Positions 1 to 7,559 of a stretch of 10,529 nt of DNA are shown here, one piece after another. Numbering within the stretch: position 1 is the stretch's first letter; every line of letters begins with the position of its first letter. Position numbers and translations under genes: made by a program. Source of the DNA: Actinomycetota bacterium. GTDB lineage: Bacteria; Actinomycetota; Acidimicrobiia; Acidimicrobiales; GCA-2861595. The notes under the pieces were generated by a model that ran no database searches, was not told the DNA's origin, and saw only the letters and a program-made list of their open reading frames with translations. Location: contig JADDQT010000051.1 in assembly GCA_016781225.1 (NCBI GenBank), forward strand, positions 1 through 10,529, in the 5' to 3' direction.

Positions 1-1
1 C

Positions 2-160
2 TACGGCTCCGAACTGCCAGCCCACGTCCGACTCCGGCCCTGGTTCTCCGATCCCGCCCTGTCCCGGGTCGGCACCGCGCCCCGCCGTCGCCAGTGGCGT
101 GGCCTTGCCCGTCCGGACCGGGGCCACACCCGCCCGCCAGCCGAAAGGAGGAGACCATGA
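2..160 (+). CDS. C-terminal fragment of an unidentified upstream gene (5' end outside window)
   Basis: An open frame enters from the left edge and stops at TGA 158-160, overlapping the ATG of the next gene (157) as ATGA, the same junction style seen twice more in this window. The 52 visible residues begin YGSELPAHVRLRPWF and end in an Arg/Pro-rich tail. Third codon positions are strongly G/C (about 80% by eye), clearly more than in the competing frame that runs into the next gene. No domain or motif is recognisable, so no function is offered. It may be the first visible member of the transfer operon. The main alternative is that this is leader DNA and the open frame is a consequence of high GC. 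Confidence 0.45.
   Translation, partial: YGSELPAHVRLRPWFSDPALSRVGTAPRRRQWRGLARPDRGHTRPPAERRRP
144..151 (+). promoter_or_regulatory. Strong Shine-Dalgarno sequence fixing the SprT-like gene start
   Basis: AAAGGAGG lies 5 bases before the ATG at 157. It is the best ribosome binding site in the window and is why the start was placed at 157, although the same frame stays open upstream (an ATG is available at 94). The upstream extension would encode only a Pro/Arg-rich stretch with poor codon composition. Confidence 0.8.
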
Positions 161-2427
161 CCACTCACCGTCCTCAGCTGCCTTGCGCTGTCGAAGACTG
201 CGGAGCGGAGGCAGACCACCTCGTGATGCTGAACGCCGGCCAGCGGTCGGCTCAGGAGGAGTGGGCCTGCGGCGATCACCTAGCCGACGTGGTGGACAGG
301 CTTTCCATTGCCGCCGAGCAGGCCAACTCCGAGCCAGATCACGCCGCAGAGGTCGATGGGACCAAGCCCCAGTGGAGCGTCTCGGTGCAGGAGCGGACAC
401 CCGACTCCGCCGAACGCCAGATGCAAGGCCGTCCCAGCCCGGAAGTCCCAGCCGCCAGACGCAGTTACCTCGGTGACTACACGGACGGCAACCCTCGGGT
501 GCGGTTCATCGAAGCCCCTCAGCGGCCGGAGGTTTCCGAGATCAACGAGATTCTTGACGAGGCCCGCGAGCTGTACCGGAGCCGCCCTGTGCTCGGACCA
601 CCGGACGCCGCCCACCTGGCTCGCCGCGAAAACTTCATGGACCGCAAGCACGACCTGATCGCTCGTATCGAGGCGTCCGAGCGGGAACCCAAGCCCGTGT
701 CGCTGCGCCATCAAGTCTGCGACGGTGCCTGCTCGGGATTCACTTGGGGCGATAGTGGAAGCGGCTCTTCCGACCTGGCCCGCTCGCTCCTGACCGCCGA
801 GCTGGGCGAGCTGCCACCGCCGTCGGTCTACACGAAGTTCGCCGCCGACGTAGTGGCCCGACTTCCCCGGGATGGCTTCGAGTTGCCCGCCACCAAGGTC
901 ATGGGCTGGGTGGCCGAGAACCGCTCCCTGGTCGAGGCCGAGCTGTTCTTGGAGGACCGCTCATCTACGTGGGCGGTGGACAAACACAGACCGGCCCAGG
1001 CCGTGCAGCCGGAGTCTCAGGAGACGCCAGACCTGCCGAGCGACCCGACGAACGTCGTGTCCTCACCGGCCGCCAGCCAGGTGGTGCGGGCCTGCGAGGA
1101 GGCGTGGGCCGCCATCCAAGAACGCCACCCGGAGGTACCTGACGCCGTCGTGGTGCTCGGGACCGGAGTGGAGCGGGGCCGGCTGGTGAAGCTCGGGCAC
1201 TGGTGGGGTGGGCAGTGGCTGGCCGACGGCAAGGCGCGAGGGGAACTACTCCTCGCCGGCGAGGCCCTGCACCTGCCACCGGAGCAGGTCTTCGAGGTCC
1301 TCCTCCATGAAGCTGCCCACGGATTGAACGCGACCAGGGGCGTGCGCGACACCTCCCGGGGTGGGCGCTATCACAACGCTCGCTTCCAGGCCGCCGCCGA
1401 AGAGGTCGGCCTGACCGCGGGGCAGATGCGCCCTCACGGGTGGGCCCGCACCACGCTTCGACCGGAGACGGTCGAGCGCTATACGGACGCGGTCACCGGG
1501 CTGGGTGAGGCCATGCGCATAGCCCGCCAGCTGGAGGCGGGGGTGCGCCTTGGCGCCGAAGAGGGTGCCGGGGCGGGGCGTGACGATGCCGAGAATGGCA
1601 TCGGCGCCGGACGGGGTAGGACGGGAGGCACACGCGTCGGAGCTCGGTGCGGCTGCGGGAGGCGCCTGCTCATGGCACCTTCGGTCTTGGCGGCCGGTCC
1701 CGTGCTGTGCGGGATGTGTGGTGTCGAGTTCACTGCGTCAAAGTCAGCCGAGCGCTCGGCCGGGTCTTCGGCCACCGCCAACGCTGTGGTCGACCGCTCC
1801 TTCCTGGAGCGCCGCCAGAAGGCGCTCGAGGTCCAAGGCTCATCCCCTTCGGCCCTCGACCTGCACCCGTCGGTGATGAGCGAGGGCCAACTGGCGAGAG
1901 TCGATGCCATCCTGGAACAGCACAGGGTGGCGGGCCAGGCCCTCACCGGCCAGGAGCTGGCCGCCTGGCAGCAGCGCTGGTCCACCGACGAAGAGCGGCT
2001 GCTGGTGGGGGCGTCAGCGGCGGACGTGGCCCAACTGAACGACGTGGCCCGGGAGCTGCTGGCCGCCACCGGAAGCTTGCGCGGCCCCGGAGCCGTCGTC
2101 GGCGGGAAGGAGTTCCTGGCCGGTGATCGGGTGGTCGTGGGGCCAAGTGGGCTCCGGCCGCCGACCACCGGAGAACCGGAGCTGCCCCAGGGCATCGTCG
2201 GCCTTGTCGAACGGGTCGCTGCCGATGGGACATGGCTCGATGTCGACTTCGCCGTCGACGGCCGGGCGCGCCTGTCGACGGCGGAACTCGACGAGTCAAG
2301 CCTGGACTACGCCTACGCCGTCTCGGAGAAGGAGCTCGTGGGTGATCTCGACCTGCGCTCGATCCACCTGGCACCCGTTCTCGAGGCGGGGGTCGCTCCC
2401 CCGCCAACCGTCGAGCTCGACATATGA
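157..2427 (+). CDS. SprT-like zinc metalloprotease with C-terminal helicase-2A/2B-like segment
   Basis: 756 aa. The N-terminus has a possible small zinc site (C10-x4-C15 and C38-x2-H41), followed by a variable, probably flexible region to about residue 300. The core is a SprT-like metalloprotease: HEAAH at 384-388 supplies two zinc-binding His and the catalytic Glu, and H406 in RYHNARF is the probable third ligand. After a Gly-rich linker (about 460-495) comes a zinc ribbon, C498-x-C500 and C518-x2-C521, as in SprT/SPRTN-type proteins. SPRTN-family proteases degrade proteins crosslinked to DNA; action here on DNA-bound protein is inference. Residues about 604-733 resemble helicase domains 2A/2B of the relaxase encoded downstream, without Walker A/B, so no ATPase activity is expected. 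The gene ends in a 4-base ATGA overlap with the primase gene, indicating co-transcription and translational coupling. The family call is secure; the substrate is unknown. Confidence 0.85.
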   Translation: MTTHRPQLPCAVEDCGAEADHLVMLNAGQRSAQEEWACGDHLADVVDRLSIAAEQANSEPDHAAEVDGTKPQWSVSVQERTPDSAERQMQGRPSPEVPAARRSYLGDYTDGNPRVRFIEAPQRPEVSEINEILDEARELYRSRPVLGPPDAAHLARRENFMDRKHDLIARIEASEREPKPVSLRHQVCDGACSGFTWGDSGSGSSDLARSLLTAELGELPPPSVYTKFAADVVARLPRDGFELPATKVMGWVAENRSLVEAELFLEDRSSTWAVDKHRPAQAVQPESQETPDLPSDPTNVVSSPAASQVVRACEEAWAAIQERHPEVPDAVVVLGTGVERGRLVKLGHWWGGQWLADGKARGELLLAGEALHLPPEQVFEVLLHEAAHGLNATRGVRDTSRGGRYHNARFQAAAEEVGLTAGQMRPHGWARTTLRPETVERYTDAVTGLGEAMRIARQLEAGVRLGAEEGAGAGRDDAENGIGAGRGRTGGTRVGARCGCGRRLLMAPSVLAAGPVLCGMCGVEFTASKSAERSAGSSATANAVVDRSFLERRQKALEVQGSSPSALDLHPSVMSEGQLARVDAILEQHRVAGQALTGQELAAWQQRWSTDEERLLVGASAADVAQLNDVARELLAATGSLRGPGAVVGGKEFLAGDRVVVGPSGLRPPTTGEPELPQGIVGLVERVAADGTWLDVDFAVDGRARLSTAELDESSLDYAYAVSEKELVGDLDLRSIHLAPVLEAGVAPPPTVELDI

Positions 2428-3473
2428 GACCGCGTGGGAGGCAACGCCCGCTGGACGCCGCCCTCGCCTATGCCGATCGTGGTTGGCAGGTGTTCCCCTG
2501 CCACACGCCGATCCCAGCCGGCTGCTCATGCCGGCAGCCGGGCTGTTCCTCCCCCGGCAAGCACCCGCGGCCGACCCGGGGACTGCGGGACGCCACCACC
2601 GACCAGCAGAGCATCGAGCGGTGGTGGACCCGGTGGCCGGGGGCCAACGTCGCCATTCGCACCGGGGCGGAGAGCGGGCTCGTGGTACTCGACATCGACC
2701 CGCCCCATGGAGGTCATACCAGCCTGGGCGCTGTCGTCGCCGAGCACGGAGCCCTTCCTCGGGGACGTACCGTGCGCACCGGGTCCTGCGGTGCACACAT
2801 CTATCTGGCCCATCCCGGCGTCAAGGTGCGAAACAACGCCGGCACCAAGCTGGGCCCCGGAATCGACGTCCGGGGCGACGGCGGGTATGTCATCGCGCCG
2901 CCTAGTCGCCACGCCAGCGGGGCTGTCTACGCTTGGGAGACCCGCGGGCCCGACCTTCCGGCCATGCCCGACTGGCTGCTGGATCAGCTCCGTCCGCCAG
3001 AGCGACGAGCGCCAGAGCCACTGGCGGAGCAGGACAGGAGGCTGGGCACTTCGTCGTCGTGGGCCCAGGCCGCCCTGGAAGGCGAGCTGGCCCAGGTGCG
3101 CGCCGCCCAGGAGGGCCAGCGCAACGCCACCCTGAACCGTGCGGCCTTCTGCCTCGGCCAGGTCGTGGCCGGCGGTGCCCTCGACAGGAGTGAGGTCGAG
3201 GGGTTGCTCATCGACGCTGGTCTCTCCACCGGTTTGGGCGAACGGGAGGCAAGGCTCACCGTAGCTTCGGGGCTGAGCGCCGGCTACGAGTACCCCCGGG
3301 GTCCCGCTAGCCAAACCCACCGATCCTCGGCCCAGCGCGCTCCGGCGTCGCCCGTACCCACTCGCGCCGAGCTCAGTCTCCCGGCCGTTGATGTCGGTGG
3401 CATCGACCTGCGGACCATTGCCCTTGATGGAGTGCGGGACATCGGCGCAACATTGCCGGAGGTGGACCTGTGA
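2424..3473 (+). CDS. Bifunctional DNA primase/polymerase (AEP prim-pol)
   Basis: 349 aa. Residues about 8-190 form a prim-pol domain of the archaeo-eukaryotic primase superfamily. The opening ALAYADRGWQVFP is typical, followed by a Cys-rich stretch (C26, C34, C36, C41) and GKHPR, ATTD, WW and NVAIRTG signatures. The metal-binding pair is D90/D92 in LDIDP, with H125 in GAHIYL and D148 in GIDVRGDGGYVIAPPS completing the active site. Residues about 225-290 (RNATLNRAAFCLGQ onward) match the small helical region that often follows prim-pol in plasmid and phage proteins. No SF3/D5 or RepA helicase is fused, so this is a short form. It probably synthesises primers or short DNA on the transferred single strand, or at a replication origin. 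The start overlaps the upstream stop by ATGA and has no clear ribosome binding site, so translation is likely coupled. Confidence 0.92.
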   Translation: MRPRGRQRPLDAALAYADRGWQVFPCHTPIPAGCSCRQPGCSSPGKHPRPTRGLRDATTDQQSIERWWTRWPGANVAIRTGAESGLVVLDIDPPHGGHTSLGAVVAEHGALPRGRTVRTGSCGAHIYLAHPGVKVRNNAGTKLGPGIDVRGDGGYVIAPPSRHASGAVYAWETRGPDLPAMPDWLLDQLRPPERRAPEPLAEQDRRLGTSSSWAQAALEGELAQVRAAQEGQRNATLNRAAFCLGQVVAGGALDRSEVEGLLIDAGLSTGLGEREARLTVASGLSAGYEYPRGPASQTHRSSAQRAPASPVPTRAELSLPAVDVGGIDLRTIALDGVRDIGATLPEVDL

Positions 3474-3841
3474 GCCGCCGGACCGCACCCTGCCGGTCCG
3501 ATTTCCTCGAATGCGAACTGGGCTGGGACGCTCCGCTCGAGACGTTCTTTGGCCAGGTGTTCGATACCCGATACCGCGACGATGGCCACGACGGGCTCGC
3601 GGTCTGGATGGGAGCAGCACCCCAGGAGGTTCCAACGGCCGCGTCCCTGGCCGAGAGGCTCTCCCCTTGGGTGGACATTGGTGCCGAGCTGATCGAGGCG
3701 TTGGAGGCCGATCGGGCCGCCGAACCGGACTGGCCACCACTCGATCCCGAGGTGGTGGCATGGATCGAGACGCTCCCGGAGATCCGAGTGGATGGGCACA
3801 TGCCCGGATCTCAGCTGCGTCACCCCGAACCCGAGCTCTGA
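3470..3841 (+). CDS. Small acidic conserved hypothetical protein of the transfer operon
   Basis: 123 aa from a GTG that overlaps the primase stop (GTGA). The protein is acidic and rich in Trp/Asp/Glu. A folded N-terminal part contains LGWDAPLETFFGQVFDT, then VWMGAAPQEVPT and LAERLSPWVDI, followed by a hydrophilic tail. There are no Cys pairs, membrane segments or signal peptide. From memory it resembles short uncharacterized proteins with LGWD..L.TFF motifs in actinobacterial mobile elements; I know of no function. Its place between primase and relaxase, with coupling on both sides, suggests an accessory role in DNA transfer or replication. It shares a reading frame with the relaxase gene, separated only by TGA (3839-3841) and four codons. 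Confidence 0.78.
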   Translation: MSRRTAPCRSDFLECELGWDAPLETFFGQVFDTRYRDDGHDGLAVWMGAAPQEVPTAASLAERLSPWVDIGAELIEALEADRAAEPDWPPLDPEVVAWIETLPEIRVDGHMPGSQLRHPEPEL

Positions 3842-3853
3842 GGCGCGCTGGGC

Positions 3854-6800
3854 GTGCTCAACATCGGCAGGCTCAGCCCCGGCGCAGCCGAGTACTACAT
3901 CGGAGAGATCGCCGCCTCTGTGGACGACTACTACCTCGGCCACGGGGAGGCGCCGGGGCGCTGGGTCGGCTCGCTGGCAACCGAGCTCGGCCTCTCCGGC
4001 AAGGTCGGGGAGGTCGAATTCCGCCGGGTGCTGGAAGGGAAGCACCCCTTCACCGGGGAGTACCTCGTCACCGCCCAGGGCTCGTCCATGCGCGCCGCAG
4101 CGCGGAGAGGACGACGTCCGACCGGAAGCACCGGACAGGCAGGTACGGCGCTCGACACCCTCCAGGTGGCGGCACAACTCGGAGTCAGCGAGCGGCGGGT
4201 CCAGCAGCTGCTCGGCGCCGGAGCCGAGGTGGCCGCCCGAGCGGGCGCCGAGATCTCAGGCGGGACAGAGGAGACCCCCTTGCCCAAGTCGTACCTGCTC
4301 GGAAGCAAGATCCACTCCCACGGAACCGGGACAAGCCTGGGAAGGGAGGTCTGGCAGGTCACGCAGGCTGAGGTGGACCGCTTCGCCGCGACCCGGTCTC
4401 AGGTCAAGGCTCGTCCCGGCTACGACATCGTGCTGCGGCCGCCGAAGAGCGTGAGCGTGCTGTGGGCCCTCGGCGACGAGTCCCTGTCAGGGGCCATTCG
4501 TGAAGCCCACCGCGCCGCCGTAGACGCCGTAGTGCGGTTCGTTGAGGCTCAGGCTGTCCACGCCCGGTCCCGGCACTCGTGGATTGAGACGCACGGCGTT
4601 GTGGCGGCCGCATTCGACCACCGCACCAGCCGGGCGGGAGACCCGCTGCTACACACCCACGTGGTCACCGCCAACATGACACGAACCGTCGAAGGCAAGT
4701 GGCGGGCCATCGACGGACGGGGCCTGTTCGACCACGGGCGAACCGGCGGCTACCTCTACCACGTCCATTTGCGTCACAACCTCACTCATTCGGTAGGTCT
4801 GGCCTGGGAGCCTGTCGCCAATGGACATGCCGACGTGGTTGGAGTTCCGCGCTCGGTGATCGAGGCCTTCAGCAAGCGCCGCGACGAGATCAACGAGGTC
4901 GTGGCCGAGTCCGGGCTCACCTCGGCCCGCGCCCACCAGGCCGCCACGCTGATGACTCGGCGCAGCAAGGAGCACGGGGTGGAGCCGGCAACGCTCCTCG
5001 AACGGTGGAGGACGGAAGCCGCCGAGCTCGGCTTCGGTCCCGACCAGGTACAGGCGTGTCTGGCCCGGGCGTCGGTCAACCGGCCTTCGCGGGAACAGAC
5101 GGAACGCCTCTTCGACCGGCTGGCGGCACCCGATGGCCTCACGGAACGGGCAGCCAGCTTCAACCGCTGCGACGTCATCGAGGGCCTTGCCACCTGTCTC
5201 GGTGAATCCCTCGACGCCGACGAGCTGGGCGTGTTGGCCGACCGGTTCCTGGGTTCGTCGCGAGTCGTTCCATTGACGGAGGCCAAGACGGGGAGAGCCA
5301 AGACGATCATCCGCGACGCCGAGGGCACCGTGGTGCAGGCCGGGGGCACGGCCCGCTTCACCACGCCGGAGCTGCTGGACGTGGAGCGCCGAGTGCTCTC
5401 CTGGGCCGAGAACGGATTTGAGAAGGGGGTGCCTATGGCCTCGCAGGCGGCGTTAGAAACCGCTCTCGCCAGCCGGCCGGAGCTTTCCAGCGAGCAGGTC
5501 GCAATGGTGAGGGCGGTGTGCAGCTCCGACGAGGCACTGCAGCCGGTCGTCGGACGGGCAGGTTCCGGAAAGACCCACGCGCTGGGCGCCTGCGTCGAGG
5601 CCTTCCTCGCTTCAGGCATCCCGGTGGTGGGCTGCGCCGTCAGCGCTTCGGCCGCCGCTCGGTTGGAGGAGTCGACGGCGCTCGAAACGGCCACCGGTCG
5701 CCCCGCCGACACCATCGCCAAGCTGCTGATCGAGCTGGACGACCCCATGACCGGAGGATTCGCGCCGGAGACAGTCTGTTTCGTGGATGAGGCCTCCACG
5801 GTCGGCACCCGCGACCTGGCTCGCCTGACTGCCCATGCTGAGATGGCGGGCGGCGCCATCAAGCTCGTGGGCGACCCCGACCAGCTCCACTCGGTGGACG
5901 TGGGTGGTGCCTTCCGGGTGCTGGCCGCCCGCAAGGACGAGGAGTTAGTGACTCTGGTGCAGAACAAGCGCCAGCAAGATGCCACCGAGCGTCTTGCGGT
6001 GGCGGAGTACCGCGAAGGGAAGGTGGGCCTCGCCCTCGCCCGCTACGACAGGCAAGGCAAGGTCATTCGGTCAGGGTCGGCGTCCGAGTCCTTCGATGCG
6101 ATGGTCGCCGACTGGTACGCCGACCGGGTGGCTGGAATCAACGAGCCCATGATCGCCGGGCCCAACTCAATCCGTCGCCAGCTGAATGACCGAGCCCGGG
6201 CACTCCTGAAGGCGGACGGTACCCTAATCGGCTCCCCTCTCACGGCGGCAGGGATGGAGTTCTGCGTCGGCGACGAGATCGTGACTCGGGCCAACAATCG
6301 CCAGCTCCATGCGGGCGACCGTAGAATGTTCGTCAAGAACGGCAGCCTTGGGACAGTCGCCGAGAGGGACGAGGCGGCGGGTGAGCTGGTGGTGGACTTC
6401 CAGCGCGAAGGGAAAATCAGGCTCCCGGCCGAGTATCTCCGACGGGGCAAGGTGGAACACGCCTATGCCCGGACGAACTTCCTTGCCCAGGGTCAGGACC
6501 TCCAACGGGCGAAGTACCACCCTACCGACGCGTCTAGGTTCGAGGAGGGCTACGTCGGCCTCACCCGTGCCGTGGAGGAGACGAAGATCTACGTCGTTGA
6601 TGGACATCCTGACGAGGACGACCAGGACCTCCCCCACCAACCGGCCGAGCGAATCCTGAGCGACCTGGACACCGTGATCGCAGCCCTCGGCAAACGCGGC
6701 GCCCAAGAGATGGCTCACGAGCTCGACGACGCATCGGCCTCCGTTGACATCAGTTGGTTGGCACACGCGAGCCTGGCCGAGCTGCGCCGTGAGCGGCGGC

Positions 6801-7453
6801 GAGTGGGGACCATCCTCGCCAAGGCGCCCCCGCCCGTCGACGGGGCGATCGAGAAGCTGACCGCCTCCCGGGACGCTCTTCTCGCCCGTCGTCAAGCGTG
6901 GCTCGCCACCTCCGCCCGAACAGGCGCGAACGGTCTCGAACCCGTCGACGCTGAACGCGGACTCGACCAACGCGAGGTGGACGGGTTGTCGGCACAAGCC
7001 AAGGAGGTCGTTGCCTCCATCAACCGTCGTATCGCTCGCACTGAGCAGGGCCTTATCCGTCTGGCGAATCGTCAAAAGGAACGCTATGCCTTCCTGGATG
7101 ACCATGCGTCGGAGCTCGCCACGGCGGAGGCGTTACGACTTGCAGAGGCCGCCAAGGAGCTCCAGGTTCGCTTCGCCGCGTGTGCCAACCCTCCGGCGGC
7201 GCTGGTGGACAAACTCGGGACGATGCCTTCAACCAAGCAAGACCTGCTTGCCTGGACCAACGCGATTCAGGACTTCGCCCTCTACGACGAACAACACGGA
7301 GATGCGGACGGTATCCGGACTTCAGCAGGTGCGGAAGATCAGACGCTCATGGTCGGGACGATCCTTGACCACGAGCAATCGATCCCCGCCTTGGACCAAG
7401 CCCTCATACATTCGGCTCCAGACTCGTTCAATTCGGCTTCACTCCCGGAATGA
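3854..7453 (+). CDS. MobF-family (TrwC/TraI-like) conjugative relaxase-helicase
   Basis: 1199 aa, GTG start; MLNIG...AAEYY at the very N-terminus fits the family, so the start is secure. The relaxase domain carries two tyrosine pairs (Y14/Y15, Y26/Y27) that nick oriT and stay covalently joined to DNA. The signature GYDIVLRPPKSVSVLWALG is at 189-207, and the metal-binding histidine triad is H256, H267, H269 (FDH and LHTH). Between them, about 75-185, is an inserted excisionase-like helix-turn-helix (TLQVAAQLGVSERRVQQLL, 102-120). The C-terminal SF1 helicase has Walker A GRAGSGKT (567-574), Walker B VDEAS (644-648), motif III GDPDQL (673-678), a divergent motif V (871-884) and motif VI GLTRAVE (902-908). 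The tail from about 970 is charged, probably partly coiled-coil. It would nick one strand, unwind it 5'-3' and pilot it into a recipient through a coupling protein not seen here. The gene starts 12 bases after the upstream stop. Its last 100 bases are less GC-rich. Confidence 0.97.
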   Translation: MLNIGRLSPGAAEYYIGEIAASVDDYYLGHGEAPGRWVGSLATELGLSGKVGEVEFRRVLEGKHPFTGEYLVTAQGSSMRAAARRGRRPTGSTGQAGTALDTLQVAAQLGVSERRVQQLLGAGAEVAARAGAEISGGTEETPLPKSYLLGSKIHSHGTGTSLGREVWQVTQAEVDRFAATRSQVKARPGYDIVLRPPKSVSVLWALGDESLSGAIREAHRAAVDAVVRFVEAQAVHARSRHSWIETHGVVAAAFDHRTSRAGDPLLHTHVVTANMTRTVEGKWRAIDGRGLFDHGRTGGYLYHVHLRHNLTHSVGLAWEPVANGHADVVGVPRSVIEAFSKRRDEINEVVAESGLTSARAHQAATLMTRRSKEHGVEPATLLERWRTEAAELGFGPDQVQACLARASVNRPSREQTERLFDRLAAPDGLTERAASFNRCDVIEGLATCLGESLDADELGVLADRFLGSSRVVPLTEAKTGRAKTIIRDAEGTVVQAGGTARFTTPELLDVERRVLSWAENGFEKGVPMASQAALETALASRPELSSEQVAMVRAVCSSDEALQPVVGRAGSGKTHALGACVEAFLASGIPVVGCAVSASAAARLEESTALETATGRPADTIAKLLIELDDPMTGGFAPETVCFVDEASTVGTRDLARLTAHAEMAGGAIKLVGDPDQLHSVDVGGAFRVLAARKDEELVTLVQNKRQQDATERLAVAEYREGKVGLALARYDRQGKVIRSGSASESFDAMVADWYADRVAGINEPMIAGPNSIRRQLNDRARALLKADGTLIGSPLTAAGMEFCVGDEIVTRANNRQLHAGDRRMFVKNGSLGTVAERDEAAGELVVDFQREGKIRLPAEYLRRGKVEHAYARTNFLAQGQDLQRAKYHPTDASRFEEGYVGLTRAVEETKIYVVDGHPDEDDQDLPHQPAERILSDLDTVIAALGKRGAQEMAHELDDASASVDISWLAHASLAELRRERRRVGTILAKAPPPVDGAIEKLTASRDALLARRQAWLATSARTGANGLEPVDAERGLDQREVDGLSAQAKEVVASINRRIARTEQGLIRLANRQKERYAFLDDHASELATAEALRLAEAAKELQVRFAACANPPAALVDKLGTMPSTKQDLLAWTNAIQDFALYDEQHGDADGIRTSAGAEDQTLMVGTILDHEQSIPALDQALIHSAPDSFNSASLPE

Positions 7454-7559
7454 ATCGAATCGCTACACAGGTGAGTCCCCGTCGAGAGACTGCAGCATCC
7501 AGTGACGAGTCCGTCTCCATCCGCGATCCAGCCAGGCTCGCGGATGCGATGCTGATGGC
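7454..7559. other. Intergenic gap at the junction of transfer module and cargo
   Basis: 106 bases between the relaxase stop and the next start. The stretch 7381-7500 is about 57% GC by hand count (68/120), lower than most of the window. It holds a perfect inverted repeat (described separately) but no T-run following it, no convincing -35/-10 pair and no strong ribosome binding site. Confidence 0.6.
7518..7546. repeat. Perfect 9-bp inverted repeat upstream of the nuclease-like gene
   Basis: CATCCGCGA (7518-7526) and TCGCGGATG (7538-7546) are exact reverse complements separated by 11 bases; the right arm ends 13 bases before the ATG at 7560. Candidate roles are an operator controlling the downstream gene, a T-less terminator for the relaxase operon, or part of an oriT. 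The sequence does not decide between them. Confidence 0.55.

Noticed and set aside
94..156. Upstream extension of the SprT-like gene to the ATG at 94
   Set aside because: The ATG at 157 has a near-ideal ribosome binding site, and the extension encodes a Pro/Arg-rich stretch with poor codon composition.
1584..1603. Perfect 7-bp hairpin CGATGCC/GGCATCG inside the SprT-like gene
   Set aside because: It sits in the Gly-rich linker of a clear coding region; a 7-bp stem of this kind is common by chance in 10 kb of GC-rich DNA.
2526..3761. Long minus-strand open frame (411 codons) opposite the primase and small acidic gene, and similar ones at 3284-4177, 4786-5985 and 6224-7105
   Set aside because: They lie fully opposite genes with clear protein families on the + strand. 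Their translations are rich in Arg/Pro/Ser/Ala without motifs, as expected for antisense frames in GC-rich coding DNA.
3839..3856. Stop-codon readthrough fusing the 123-aa protein to the relaxase
   Set aside because: MobF relaxases need a near-free N-terminus with the family's MLNIG-type start, which is exactly provided by the GTG at 3854; no readthrough signal is visible.
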